This document shows, piece by piece, positions 54,979 through 63,663 of a stretch of DNA of 64,000 nucleotides. The translations under genes and the position numbers were made by a program. Source of the DNA: Rubripirellula lacrimiformis. GTDB taxonomy: Bacteria > Planctomycetota > Planctomycetia > Pirellulales > Pirellulaceae. The notes beneath the pieces are model-generated. The model saw nothing but the letters and a program-made list of their open reading frames with translations, did no database searches and was not told the DNA's origin. The stretch lies in assembly GCF_007741535.1 (NCBI RefSeq), contig NZ_CP036525.1, forward strand, positions 8,370,001 to 8,434,000. The letters run 5' to 3'. Each line of letters starts with the position of its first letter. Positions within the stretch are counted from its first letter, which is position 1.

Positions 54979-56409
54979 TTACAGCGGGGTTCGGATCACC
55001 AAATTGCGAATTTCGGTCATGTCTTCCATAGCAAATCGGATGCCTTCACGCCCCAATCCACTGTCTTTGACTCCCCCATAGGGCATGTTGTCGACGCGCC
55101 ACGAAGGGATATCGCCAACTACGACGCCGCCAACGTCCAATTCGTCCCACGCTTTTTGCATCTTGTACAAATCCCGTGTAAAAATGCCCGCCTGCAGTCC
55201 AAAAACGCTGTCGTTGACCCGATCGAGTGCCTCGTCAAAGCTGCTGAACCGGCTCAGCACCGCTACCGGCCCGAACGCCTCTTGGGTACAGATGTCCTGC
55301 TGGGCGGGCACGTCTTCCAACAAAGTCGCTTCCAACATCGATCCTGTGCGACCTCCCCCACACAGCAGTTTCCCGCCCGCAGCGACCGCTGTTTGAATCC
55401 AGCCATCCAAACGCGCTGCCTCGGATTCAGAGATCATCGGCCCGACAAAGGTGTCTTCGTCCTTGGGGTCCCCAGCCACCAATCGCTTAGTCGCCGCCAC
55501 CAACCGGTCTCGTAACACTTCGTAGATCGATTCATGCACGATGATCCGCTGGACCCCGATGCAGCTTTGCCCGGACTGGTAAAAGGCCCCGATGACCAAC
55601 CGTTCGACGACATCGTTCAAGTCCGAATCCTGATCGACGATGCAGGCCGCATTCCCCCCCAGTTCCAACACCACCTTTTTCTTGCCCGCCTTGCTCTTCA
55701 AACGCCAACCCACATCCGGCGATCCGGTAAAGCTGAGCAGTTTCAGTCGATCATCGGTCGTGAACAGGTCCGCACCGTCGCGGCTGCAGGGCAGAATTGA
55801 AAACGCCCCCGCGGGCAAATCGGTCTCGGCCAAGATCTCGCCGATCATCAAGGCACCGATCGGAGTTCGACTAGCCGGTTTCAGCACGAACGGGCAGCCG
55901 ACCGCGATCGCCGGTGCAATCTTGTGCGCCGCCAAGTTCAACGGAAAGTTGAAAGGGGAAATGAAAGAACACGGTCCGATCGGAACCCGTTTCCACATTC
56001 CGCGATAACCGCGAGCCCGAGGTGAGATTTCCAGATTCATCACCTCGCCCGTCATCCGTACCGATTCCTCGGCCGCGATTCGAAACGTGTCGATCAACCG
56101 CGTCACTTCGCCTCGCGAATCCTTGATTGGTTTGCCCGCTTCGATGCACAGCGACATCGCCAGTTCGTCAAAACGCTCGCGAAACCGCCCGACACAGTGG
56201 TCCAGTATTTCTCGTCGCTGGTACGGTGGCATCCGCCGCATCGCATCAGCTGAATCAGCCGCCGCCGCGATCCCTTGTTCGATCGCCGCAGAATCCGCCA
56301 CCGCCACGCGCGTCGCGACTTCTCCGGTGTATTTATCCGTCACCTCCAGATCCGTGTTCGCCGCAACCGGTCGACCGGCCAAGTAGTACGGATAGCTTGG
56401 TTTCAACAT
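54979..56409 (-). CDS. NAD(P)-dependent aldehyde dehydrogenase
   Basis: 476 residues from the ATG at 56409, preceded by AAGGAAAC as ribosome-binding site. ALDH superfamily: VPIGPCSFISPFNFPLNLAA, PFVLKPASRTP, the NAD-binding FTGSPDVGWRLKS, catalytic Glu in VVLELGGNAA (~249), catalytic Cys in QSGQSCIGVQRI (Cys 283), and EAFGPVAVLSRF. The IGVQRI context is typical of lactaldehyde/phosphonate-type and GapN-like subgroups rather than betaine aldehyde enzymes; the true substrate is unknown. On the same strand as the acetolactate-synthase-type gene upstream, with a dispersed repeat between them. Confidence 0.87.
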   Translation of the reverse strand: MLKPSYPYYLAGRPVAANTDLEVTDKYTGEVATRVAVADSAAIEQGIAAAADSADAMRRMPPYQRREILDHCVGRFRERFDELAMSLCIEAGKPIKDSRGEVTRLIDTFRIAAEESVRMTGEVMNLEISPRARGYRGMWKRVPIGPCSFISPFNFPLNLAAHKIAPAIAVGCPFVLKPASRTPIGALMIGEILAETDLPAGAFSILPCSRDGADLFTTDDRLKLLSFTGSPDVGWRLKSKAGKKKVVLELGGNAACIVDQDSDLNDVVERLVIGAFYQSGQSCIGVQRIIVHESIYEVLRDRLVAATKRLVAGDPKDEDTFVGPMISESEAARLDGWIQTAVAAGGKLLCGGGRTGSMLEATLLEDVPAQQDICTQEAFGPVAVLSRFSSFDEALDRVNDSVFGLQAGIFTRDLYKMQKAWDELDVGGVVVGDIPSWRVDNMPYGGVKDSGLGREGIRFAMEDMTEIRNLVIRTPL

Positions 56410-56466
56410 TGTGGGTTTCCTTGTGAGGTCAACGGTGCGGTCTAACTAGAAAACGTCGCCTTCAAT

Positions 56467-56622
56467 GAGTCGTTTGGGCGCTCGCCCCGGTTCTCGGGTG
56501 ACGAAACCGAGGCTATCGGCCTGCCGATTTTGTGAGCCGCGATCGCTTAAGCGGCCGGGAATCCCCCACTGCCGTTGAAAGTTGAACTCCAACAGCAGTC
56601 GGCTAGCGTCAAACGGCTAGCC
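56467..56622. repeat. Dispersed GCCCCGGTT...GAGGCTA / CGGCTAGC element
   Basis: GAGTCGTTTGGGCGCTCGCC, followed by CCGGTTCTCGGGTGACGAAA and CCGAGGCTA (56467-56515), resembles the middle arm region of the element at 36404-36680 (GCTAGCCCCGGTTCACTGGT, GACGAAACCGAGGCTAGCG). CGGCTAGCGTCAAACGGCTAGCC at 56600-56622 gives the opposing arm. This fills most of the 265-base gap between two minus-strand genes. Confidence 0.65.
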
Positions 56623-56674
56623 AGTTCAAAACGCTGCGAGTTGCGAGGCAACCATCCAAAGTGACATTGTCTCA

Positions 56675-58315
56675 CTAGACCGCGGCGCTTAGACGCTTGA
56701 TGTCGTGATTCAGGATCTGATCATTTTCGCTGTAGTCGACCGGGACCTCGATCAAGTGGACTCCATCCGAATCATGGCACTTTTGCATCACGTCGAGCAG
56801 TTCACCGGAATTCGAAATCCGGTAACCCTTGGCACCGTAGGCTTCGGCATACTTGACGAAATCGGGGTTCCCATAGTCCAACCCGTAGTCGGCCAGACCC
56901 ATGTGGGACTGTTTCCATTTGATCATTCCATAAGCGTTATCTCGCAGGACCAAGATCACCAATTGCATCTTCAATCGGACGGCGGTTTCTAGTTCCTGGC
57001 TGTTCATCATGAATCCGCCGTCGCCACAGATCGCCATGACTTTACGATCCGGATAGACCAGTCGCGCCGCCATCGCCGACGGCAGCCCCGCCCCCATCGT
57101 CGCCAACGCATTGTCCAACAACACCGTGTTGGGATCGCTGGCAGGGTAGTTCCTGGCAAACCAAATTTTATAGACGCCATTGTCCAGCGCGATGATGCCA
57201 TCGTCCGGCATGACCTTGCGAACGTCAGCGACCAAGCGCTGAGGATAGATCGGGAATCGCGGATCATCGGATCCGTCGGTCAAGTGAGCGACCGCAACCG
57301 ATTTTACCTTCATGAAACGGTCAAAGCACCAGTCGGTCGATGGCGTGATCGACTCACTGATCTGCCAGATCGAATTGGCGATGTCACCGACAACCTCGGT
57401 CTGCGGAAAATAAACGGGATCGACCGCAGCCGACGAAAAATTGATGTGAATCACCTGCACGCCACCCTGCTTCATAAAGAACGGCGGCTTCTCGACCACG
57501 TCATGACCAACGTTGATGATCAGGTCAGCACTGTCGACAGCGCGATGCACAAAGTCGCCCGATGACAACGCCGTGTTGCCTAGAAACAGTTCATGGTTCT
57601 CGTCCACCACCCCTTTGCCCATCTGAGTGGTGGCGAAGGGGATGCCCGTTTTGGCGATCAATTTGCCCAGAGTGCGACGGGTCAATTTTCGGTTCGCACC
57701 GGCACCGATCAATAGCAGCGGATGCTTGGCGTTTTGGATCATTTGGACCGCCGCGCGAATCGATTTTCCCTCGGCGATCGGACGGCGAACGTAACTGGCC
57801 GCATGAGGCAGGGTGTCGACTTCTTCGGCCGCAATGTCTTCGGGCAATTCCAAATGCGTCGCCCCGGGCTTCTCTTCCATCGCCAATCGGAACGCTTCGC
57901 GAACTCGAAACGGAATGTTCGATGCGCTGACCAGTTGGTGAGTGTACTTCGTCAGCGGACGCATCATGTCCACGATGTCGACGATCTGGAACTGACCCTG
58001 CTTGCTGGATTTGACCGGCTTCTGTCCGGTGATCATCAACATCGGCATGCCACCCAGCTGTGCGTAGGCCGCGGCCGTCACAAAGTTGGTCGCCCCCGGC
58101 CCCAGCGTTGATAAACAAACGCCAACCTTGCCGGTCAGACGCCCGTACGTGGCCGCCATGAACCCCGCAGCCTGTTCGTGCCGGGTCAGGATCAGCCGGA
58201 TGCTGGATCGGGAAAGTGAGTCCAAGAAATCCAGGTTCTCTTCGCCGGGGATCCCAAAGATGTACTCGACCCCCTCTGCCTCGAGTGCCCGTAGGAACAA
58301 TTCTGATGCTTTCAT
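56675..58315 (-). CDS. Thiamine-diphosphate enzyme, acetolactate synthase (catabolic AlsS-like) type
   Basis: 546 residues from the ATG at 58315; a GTG one codon earlier is the alternative. The three-domain ThDP-enzyme layout is visible. The N-terminal domain carries the catalytic Glu (LTRHEQAAGFMAATYGRLTG, E47) and GVCLSTLGPGATNFVTAAAY. The C-terminal ThDP-Mg site is AICGDGGFMMNSQELETAVR with LRDNAYGMIKWKQ. The lack of a small regulatory subunit gene and the sequence style suit the single-subunit catabolic class, making 2-acetolactate from two pyruvates; a related ThDP decarboxylase cannot be excluded. Runs toward the aldehyde dehydrogenase gene. Confidence 0.82.
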   Translation of the reverse strand: MKASELFLRALEAEGVEYIFGIPGEENLDFLDSLSRSSIRLILTRHEQAAGFMAATYGRLTGKVGVCLSTLGPGATNFVTAAAYAQLGGMPMLMITGQKPVKSSKQGQFQIVDIVDMMRPLTKYTHQLVSASNIPFRVREAFRLAMEEKPGATHLELPEDIAAEEVDTLPHAASYVRRPIAEGKSIRAAVQMIQNAKHPLLLIGAGANRKLTRRTLGKLIAKTGIPFATTQMGKGVVDENHELFLGNTALSSGDFVHRAVDSADLIINVGHDVVEKPPFFMKQGGVQVIHINFSSAAVDPVYFPQTEVVGDIANSIWQISESITPSTDWCFDRFMKVKSVAVAHLTDGSDDPRFPIYPQRLVADVRKVMPDDGIIALDNGVYKIWFARNYPASDPNTVLLDNALATMGAGLPSAMAARLVYPDRKVMAICGDGGFMMNSQELETAVRLKMQLVILVLRDNAYGMIKWKQSHMGLADYGLDYGNPDFVKYAEAYGAKGYRISNSGELLDVMQKCHDSDGVHLIEVPVDYSENDQILNHDIKRLSAAV

Positions 58316-58603
58316 CACGCTGCCATCCCATCAATCGTGTAATCCGGTCCCCACCCATTGTGACCGATCCGCAGGGCCCAGAAGCCAACACCAAGCGCCC
58401 GTACCGGCAAGGAATCGCACTTTTTCGACCCGCCAGATGTTGGCCGAACCGCCAACAATGCACCGCCAGGAACCTTTCCGCCCCGCTCGATCTCGCTAGA
58501 ATGCGTTCCATCGACTGGTCGGGCACGCCAAAATGCCCCGCCAGCGCTCCCACCAGCCAAGCCGGGAACGTTCAAATCGACACCTCTCCGTCAGCGACGG
58601 GAC

Positions 58604-58689
58604 GCCCAGGTGGTGGAATTGGCAGACACAGGGGATTTAAAATCCCCCGGCCGGTTACGGCCTTGCGGGTTCGAGTCCCGCCCTGGGTA
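58604..58689 (+). tRNA. tRNA-Leu, anticodon TAA
   Basis: 86-nt class II tRNA. The acceptor stem GCCCAGG (58604-58610) pairs with CCTGGGT (58682-58688), discriminator A at 58689. The anticodon arm GGGGA-TTTAAAA-TCCCC places TAA at 58638-58640. A long variable arm (GGCCGGTTACGGCC) and T arm GCGGGTTCGAGTCCCGC are complete. CCA is not encoded. Its 3' end marks the boundary of an integrase-bearing accessory region. Confidence 0.95.
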
Positions 58690-58839
58690 CTGATAGGGGG
58701 CGTTCAATCACGGGCTTTTTTGCATTTCTTGCGGAAATTGCCGGGTCGAATTGCTTTGGCCGCGATGCGAATGCAAAACGCGGCGGGCCCGTGTCGTGTC
58801 ACAGGGTGCCTTTGGCCGGGCTTCATGCCGCTGGCGAAG

Positions 58840-59976
58840 TCACTGGCGTAATATGCAGCCGAGTTTTTCGATTGCCTGTGGTTCGGCGTCGGGAAAGAGG
58901 TGCCCGTAAGTGTCCATTGTCAGCGTGATCGTCTTGTGTCGCATGACCGTTTGGATTGTCTTGGGATGGACGCCTGCCACGGCCAGCCAGGCGCCACAGG
59001 TGTGTCGCAAGGCGTGGAAGTCTAGACGCTCGCCCGCGTCGTTCTCTGATACGAGGAAATCGCTTTCGTGATCTTCGTCTTTGAAGTCGGGGCGTTCGAG
59101 CCACTGGGCACGGGCGATCGCTAGGTCACCACGCAACATCCCGGCCATGCCGTACTCGTCGGGCAGTTCGAAGAACACTTGGCGAGTGTGTGGCTTCCTG
59201 GATGCCAGGCGCGTGGACAGGTCTTTGGTGATGTACTGCCTGGCCTGCTTGCTGTCTTTGGTGATGCTGCTGCGAACCGTGATGTAGGGTTGCTTTGCAT
59301 CATGTTTGACGTGGCTGGGGTGCAGCGATCGGATTTCGCCGGATCGTAATCCGGTCTCGATGGTGAGTTCGTAGATCATCGCTCGATCGCCGGCGACTCG
59401 TTGGAGCCATGACCATTCGGCGGGCAGCAGCATTCGGCGTTCGCGACGGCGGTCGGAGCTTGGGTTGGGCTTGGTGACCGTTTCCAATGGGTTGGCGTGG
59501 ATGCGGCCGGTGCGGGTCAGCCATCGAGTGAATTGCTTGACCGCCTGGACGTAGTGGGCAATCGTCTGGTTTGATCGATTGAGTTCGTGCAACGATGCGA
59601 CAAAGGCTTCGACGGATTCCGGTGTGATCGAGTACGCAGTTTTCCATCCGGCGTGATCGACGATCGCCTGCAGTTTCGTCTCAGTCTTGTTAACGTATTT
59701 TTGATCTCGCGATTTCGATTTCAGCGATGCGATCCATTCGGCTTTGTGTTCAGCGATCGATCTAGCCGATTGGATGCCGATTCGTTCTGCGACGGGGTCC
59801 ACCAATCCGCTGGCACGCTTTGCCTCTTCCGTTTCCCAGTGGGCCAGGATCTGGGCGGCTGTTTTTTTGTCTGGGGTGCCCGTCGAACGGCTCGTCCGCT
59901 TGCCGGTGTGGAGGGTGTAGTCGGCAAGCCAGTTGGACTTTTTCGAATTCCGACCGCGTCGATAAAGAGTTCCCAT
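58840..59976 (-). CDS. Tyrosine-type site-specific integrase
   Basis: 378 residues from the ATG at 59976. The N-terminus (MGTLYRRGRNSKKSNWLADY) is an arm-binding-like segment; a core-binding SAM-like domain is at ~75-165. The catalytic domain carries all key residues: Arg211 in ETGLRSGEIRSL, His-x-x-Arg in DFHALRHTCGAWL (His321, Arg324), His347 in VMRHKTITLTMDTYGHLF and the nucleophile Tyr357. It would recombine the island with the tRNA-Leu 3' end. The gene appears intact, so the island may be mobile or recently acquired. One base separates it from the stop of the gene upstream (59978-60421), indicating a shared transcript. Confidence 0.92.
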   Translation of the reverse strand: MGTLYRRGRNSKKSNWLADYTLHTGKRTSRSTGTPDKKTAAQILAHWETEEAKRASGLVDPVAERIGIQSARSIAEHKAEWIASLKSKSRDQKYVNKTETKLQAIVDHAGWKTAYSITPESVEAFVASLHELNRSNQTIAHYVQAVKQFTRWLTRTGRIHANPLETVTKPNPSSDRRRERRMLLPAEWSWLQRVAGDRAMIYELTIETGLRSGEIRSLHPSHVKHDAKQPYITVRSSITKDSKQARQYITKDLSTRLASRKPHTRQVFFELPDEYGMAGMLRGDLAIARAQWLERPDFKDEDHESDFLVSENDAGERLDFHALRHTCGAWLAVAGVHPKTIQTVMRHKTITLTMDTYGHLFPDAEPQAIEKLGCILRQ

Positions 59977-59977
59977 T

Positions 59978-60421
59978 TCATTTCACAATTCGAAAGTTGT
60001 CGCACACGATACGGAGATCCATTTGCCCTAGGTCACGATCGTTCCAGCGACGGATCAGTCGCAACATCACGCGGCGGTCAAAAACGGTTGGCAGGAATTC
60101 ACGTCCTAGGATTTCAGTGGGGCAGGTATCGCCAGGTCGGTAAAGTGCGATTCGAAGGTTCCCGGGTGCCCGAAATTCGTCGCTCGATCCCAGGTAGAAC
60201 TGCCGCCACTGGCCGACGTCCAGGTCGATGCCCGCGATCAGCCAACGCGACCGCATCACGTACGGTCGGCGAGCGAACTCGTTGATCGTCAGCGGTTCGC
60301 GGACCAGATCACGCACTCGCTTGACCTCGATCTTTCGTAGACGCCTGGGGACGACTTCGAAGAGTCGAACGTGTCGGTTGATGGGGTAGCTGAATTCGAG
60401 GTAGGTGCCAGGTTCGACCAT
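59978..60421 (-). CDS. Conserved-looking hypothetical protein coupled to integrase
   Basis: 147 residues, rich in Arg (RRLRKIEVKRVRDLVREPL, RRPYVMRSRWLIAGIDLDVG), with WRQFYLGSSDEFRAP and GNLRIALYRPGD. No helix-turn-helix, enzyme motif or signal peptide was recognised. The stop is one base before the integrase ATG, so it is translated from the same mRNA and may be a recombination accessory or regulator; that is positional inference only. Its predicted fold appears mixed alpha/beta. Confidence 0.65.
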   Translation of the reverse strand: MVEPGTYLEFSYPINRHVRLFEVVPRRLRKIEVKRVRDLVREPLTINEFARRPYVMRSRWLIAGIDLDVGQWRQFYLGSSDEFRAPGNLRIALYRPGDTCPTEILGREFLPTVFDRRVMLRLIRRWNDRDLGQMDLRIVCDNFRIVK

Positions 60422-60815
60422 CTTGGTAGCTCTCGTGCGCCCGGGGTGCAGTCATGTGGAGAGCTTCAGTTTTGCTAGCGGATTGACACGTTTGGTCACA
60501 TCCGGAACTCGTCACGCAATTTTGGTTTGGTGCAGCGAAGTCGTGCGAGATACTCCAGCGCGAAAGTGTCTCCACTACCAATCGGTGAGTTATGGTCGCG
60601 GTATTCGTGGCACCTCAAATGCGCCGTGCGAGTTCACGGATTGCGACTGACCTTCCCGAAGTTCTCGTCTCGTGTTTTCCTTAGTCTTGCAACAATGGCT
60701 CATGCTCGCCGCTGAATGCAACACGCGAATCGCTCAGGCAAGACGTTTCAGGTTCTTCAGCATCCGCCGAGCCCAAGCATTCAACTGCTATTGTTGGCTC
60801 GGCTTGATCTGCTTT
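60422..60815. other. Intergenic region inside the island
   Basis: About 390 bases without a convincing gene on either strand; short open frames have no domain-like content. It should hold the promoter of the integrase operon. No direct repeat or excisionase-like small gene was recognised. Confidence 0.4.
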
Positions 60816-61493
60816 TCACTTTTGTTCCTGTGGATTCTCTTTTGACGAAAACTGAATCTCCACAAGCTCGCCCTTAATATCGGAAACTTTTTCGACCGAG
60901 TAGTTTGGGAAAGTGCAGACAAATCGGTAGGTGCCTGGTTTTAGTGCAAAGACACTTAGCGTGGGATCAGGAAGAACGCGTGGAAACTCTGTCCCAATTC
61001 GATTCGCGATTACCCCTGCACCACTCGGAGACGACCTGAAGACCACTAAAGTAGTCGCGTAGATTTCCGCTTGTAAGCGTTTCGCTGAATCGACACTGGA
61101 AAAACTGTCAAGCTTTTTTTTGCTAATCTGACCGCTTTCGTCGGCAATTAGTCGACGAAATGACTCTGCGACAACCAAGGTTGAAATATTCTCCTGGGGT
61201 ATTTTAAAAGAATACGCCTCCAATTTCATTAGCTGAGGGACATCGTATTCCCTAAGAGATGGTTTAAGTAACAGGTCCGATGTTTCAACAGACGCTTCAG
61301 AAAGCTCGACCAGTCGGCGGAAATCTTCGGTATCAAAAAGCTCCTTTATTGAAATTATCTTTTCGGTATAGAGGGCCTTGTACATCTCAGTCCATGCTTG
61401 ATTGAGATCTGTGACCCCACTGGTTTGCCCGTGTGATGAGTGGCAAAGAGAGAGAATAGCGATCGCAAATATGGCTACAAGTGATTTTCGCAT
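60816..61493 (-). CDS. Secreted protein with possible PEGA-like C-terminal domain
   Basis: 225 residues. Signal peptide MRKSLVAIFAIAILSLCHSS ending near HGQ (residue 23). The middle is helical and polar (WTEMYKALYTEKIISIKELF). The C-terminal ~75 residues, LVVFRSSPSGAGVIANRIGT then SVFALKPGTYRFVCTFPNYS, follow the strand-Pro-Ser-Gly-Ala / Pro-Gly-x-Tyr pattern of small PEGA-like beta sandwiches. Starts four bases after the stop of the membrane protein at 61498-62142, so the two are coupled and may work together at the envelope. AT-richer than the chromosomal genes. Confidence 0.65.
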   Translation of the reverse strand: MRKSLVAIFAIAILSLCHSSHGQTSGVTDLNQAWTEMYKALYTEKIISIKELFDTEDFRRLVELSEASVETSDLLLKPSLREYDVPQLMKLEAYSFKIPQENISTLVVAESFRRLIADESGQISKKKLDSFSSVDSAKRLQAEIYATTLVVFRSSPSGAGVIANRIGTEFPRVLPDPTLSVFALKPGTYRFVCTFPNYSVEKVSDIKGELVEIQFSSKENPQEQK

Positions 61494-61497
61494 TTTA

Positions 61498-62142
61498 TCA
61501 GTTCGTGTTTGTGTTTATCGAGCTTGGCGATTTACCTTCACGGAGTATCCACATGTCAGTTACTATGGCACTTGCCAGGATAAAAACAGAGGAAACCAGA
61601 AAGAAAACTTGAGCCGAGTACCATTTCGAGTATTTAGCGTCAAGGATATTGGGGATAACACTAGGAATATTGTCACGAGACGTTAACCTCTCTGCTCTCA
61701 TTTCCTCGGCCATGAGTGCGTTTGTGTAACGGAGCCCGTAGTAAATAGAGATTACAAGAAGGCATGTCACCGCAAGGATCGCAAGCCTTTCAGCCCAACC
61801 GTTTGTGAACTGATCCACCTGTTTTTTCCCCAAGAAAAAGATACCCCAAATGCTTGCGACAATTGCCAAGGCTGTCTTGGAAAACTCTTGCGAACTTTCA
61901 TAGCGACGAGTCACGATTTTTTGCGTCTGCGCTGACCAGGGTATTGTTAGGCTGTAAAATGGCTCGTCGGAAAACCAAGCTCGATGGGCTTTTTGCCAAT
62001 TGGATGGAACGCTGAGCATTAGACAAAGAGAGGCCAGGACGAGTGGTAACCATCGGGCAATGCCTCGCATTGCGGGTTTGAGCTTATTGCTAATGTTCGC
62101 AACAATTGTTTCCCCCGGCTCTTTGCTAGCAATATGAGTCAT
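61498..62142 (-). CDS. Four-helix membrane protein of unknown function
   Basis: 214 residues from the ATG at 62142. Hydrophobic helices at ~30-45 (WLPLVLASLCLMLSV), ~88-105 (TALAIVASIWGIFFLG), ~122-138 (LAILAVTCLLVISIYYG) and ~178-198 (VFFLVSSVFILASAIVTDMW). The loop between helices 1 and 2 holds WFSDEPFYSLTIPWSAQTQK. No motif or family recognised. First gene of a tight pair with the secreted protein downstream; composition unlike the core genome. Confidence 0.62.
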   Translation of the reverse strand: MTHIASKEPGETIVANISNKLKPAMRGIARWLPLVLASLCLMLSVPSNWQKAHRAWFSDEPFYSLTIPWSAQTQKIVTRRYESSQEFSKTALAIVASIWGIFFLGKKQVDQFTNGWAERLAILAVTCLLVISIYYGLRYTNALMAEEMRAERLTSRDNIPSVIPNILDAKYSKWYSAQVFFLVSSVFILASAIVTDMWILREGKSPSSINTNTN

Positions 62143-62767
62143 GTTTTTTTCGCTAGTGCTTGGGGCCGTATGCGTAAGTGCTTATGCTAAGAACTTCAAT
62201 AAATGAAAAGACATAGATCTGTCGAGAAACAAATCCCCACAACATACGCAATGTTTCGATGTCGCTAAACGCATCGTCCAATGTGGTATTGAGAATACGC
62301 TAACCAGCTCACACGCTGGGGGGTAATGTAATGTGGCTTCGTGTGGAACGGCATGCTTTACGTCAGTCGCTAGTATTCGCTAACTGCGAATCCGGCTTGT
62401 GGTCCCGTTCATTTCGTTCCGTAAGACGGGGTTTCGCTTAGCGGTCCTGCATTATACCGTTCCGCCGGGGGGAGCGGTAATAAATGGCTGGCTAAATTCA
62501 TGAAAGGCGAGCCAAGTCATTTCTGCCAATTCTGGAAGTCCAAACGGCGACGATTCCTGGATAACTCTGAGTAATGGGGGCGGGAAGTGCAGGAACGTTC
62601 AGTATGAAGCAGGCCGCCCTCTTCATTGAATACCGATCGTAACTTCTGCATCTGCAATGCAACTCAGATACGCTATATCACCGCAGAGCAGCGCCGTAGC
62701 GACACCCTCGGTGATGGAGAGGAATGTAGCGAAGTCAGTGATCAACGGTGGGATTGGCAATCTTCAA
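62143..62767. other. Long gene-free stretch inside the island
   Basis: About 625 bases with low coding potential on both strands. It should carry the promoter of the membrane/secreted pair. I saw no tRNA, transposase fragment or inverted repeat that could be defined with confidence. Confidence 0.4.
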
Positions 62768-63658
62768 TCACTCATCGAACAGAAGGCCGGTCGGCGATAT
62801 ATCGAACTCCAACGGTGACTCGCCGTCGGGAACATTCGGAAGATCAACCGTGAATGTCTTTGTTGCCCCAGGTTTCAGATCCGTGATGACCAGAGCCTTG
62901 ATCGCCTCGATTCTCCCATCACGCTCCCAGCTGAAATTGAAGTTCCCCATCATCAGATTTTTTGATGTCGGATTTGTGATCTTGCCGGCGAGTTTTGGGT
63001 AGCTTGAATCTACTTCGATCACAGTCATGCCGTCGAAACTGATGCCCTCGACAATTCTGGAATTGGTTCGAAGCCACTTCTTGGCACTCAAAATAGCGCC
63101 GAAATAGTCGCTGAGTTTCGATCCTTTGATACGATCTTGTTGCCCATCGGATTCCAATTTCATCCGCAACAGTTCGACACCCGCATAGATTTCAAAGCAG
63201 GCGTTGTTGAAGTTGGTCGGCGATCGCAGCTCGGCGTTGATCTCGTCTTTGAACTTTTCTGCGGACATGATTCCGAACAGGATTGTTCCAATCGTTGCGA
63301 TCTTGGTTTCGGACGTGGCAGCATCCCACTCTTCGATGGTTGGATCGCCGATTGATCCGAGCAGCATGAATTGCGGGTCTTTTTCGGTTTCCGTTTTTTC
63401 CTCTACGGGCTCAGGCTCCTTCGATGGAACCGCTAGCTTTTTGACTTCTTCGAAAGCCATTTCCTGTGACGCTTCGGTCAACCGATCAAGATCGACTTCC
63501 TTTGGCACCAAGATCGTGACTTTGTTGGTCGCAGCGTTGACGCTGTAGATGATGCCTTTGGCGTTGTGGCCATCCGTGGTTTCCCAGGTCAGTAGCTGTG
63601 GGCGCTGGGCAAACGAAACGGTCGCGAAGAAAATCGTCAGGAAGCACGCGATCCGCAT
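62768..63658 (-). CDS. Secreted protein with SHD1-like and FxLYD-like domains
   Basis: 296 residues. Signal peptide MRIACFLTIFFATVSFAQ (cleaved near residue 18). Residues ~22-72 (LLTWETTDGHNAKGIIYSVN, then VTILVPKEVDLDRLTEASQE) fit the SHD1-like fold frequent in secreted planctomycete proteins. A Glu/Pro/Lys linker follows, then a helical middle. The C-terminal ~90 residues, with YPKLAGKITNPTSKNLMMGN and ITDLKPGATKTFTVDL, resemble FxLYD-type beta sandwiches. Function unknown. Begins five bases after the stop of the gene upstream, so part of one operon with it. Confidence 0.65.
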   Translation of the reverse strand: MRIACFLTIFFATVSFAQRPQLLTWETTDGHNAKGIIYSVNAATNKVTILVPKEVDLDRLTEASQEMAFEEVKKLAVPSKEPEPVEEKTETEKDPQFMLLGSIGDPTIEEWDAATSETKIATIGTILFGIMSAEKFKDEINAELRSPTNFNNACFEIYAGVELLRMKLESDGQQDRIKGSKLSDYFGAILSAKKWLRTNSRIVEGISFDGMTVIEVDSSYPKLAGKITNPTSKNLMMGNFNFSWERDGRIEAIKALVITDLKPGATKTFTVDLPNVPDGESPLEFDISPTGLLFDE

Positions 63659-63663
63659 TTGAT

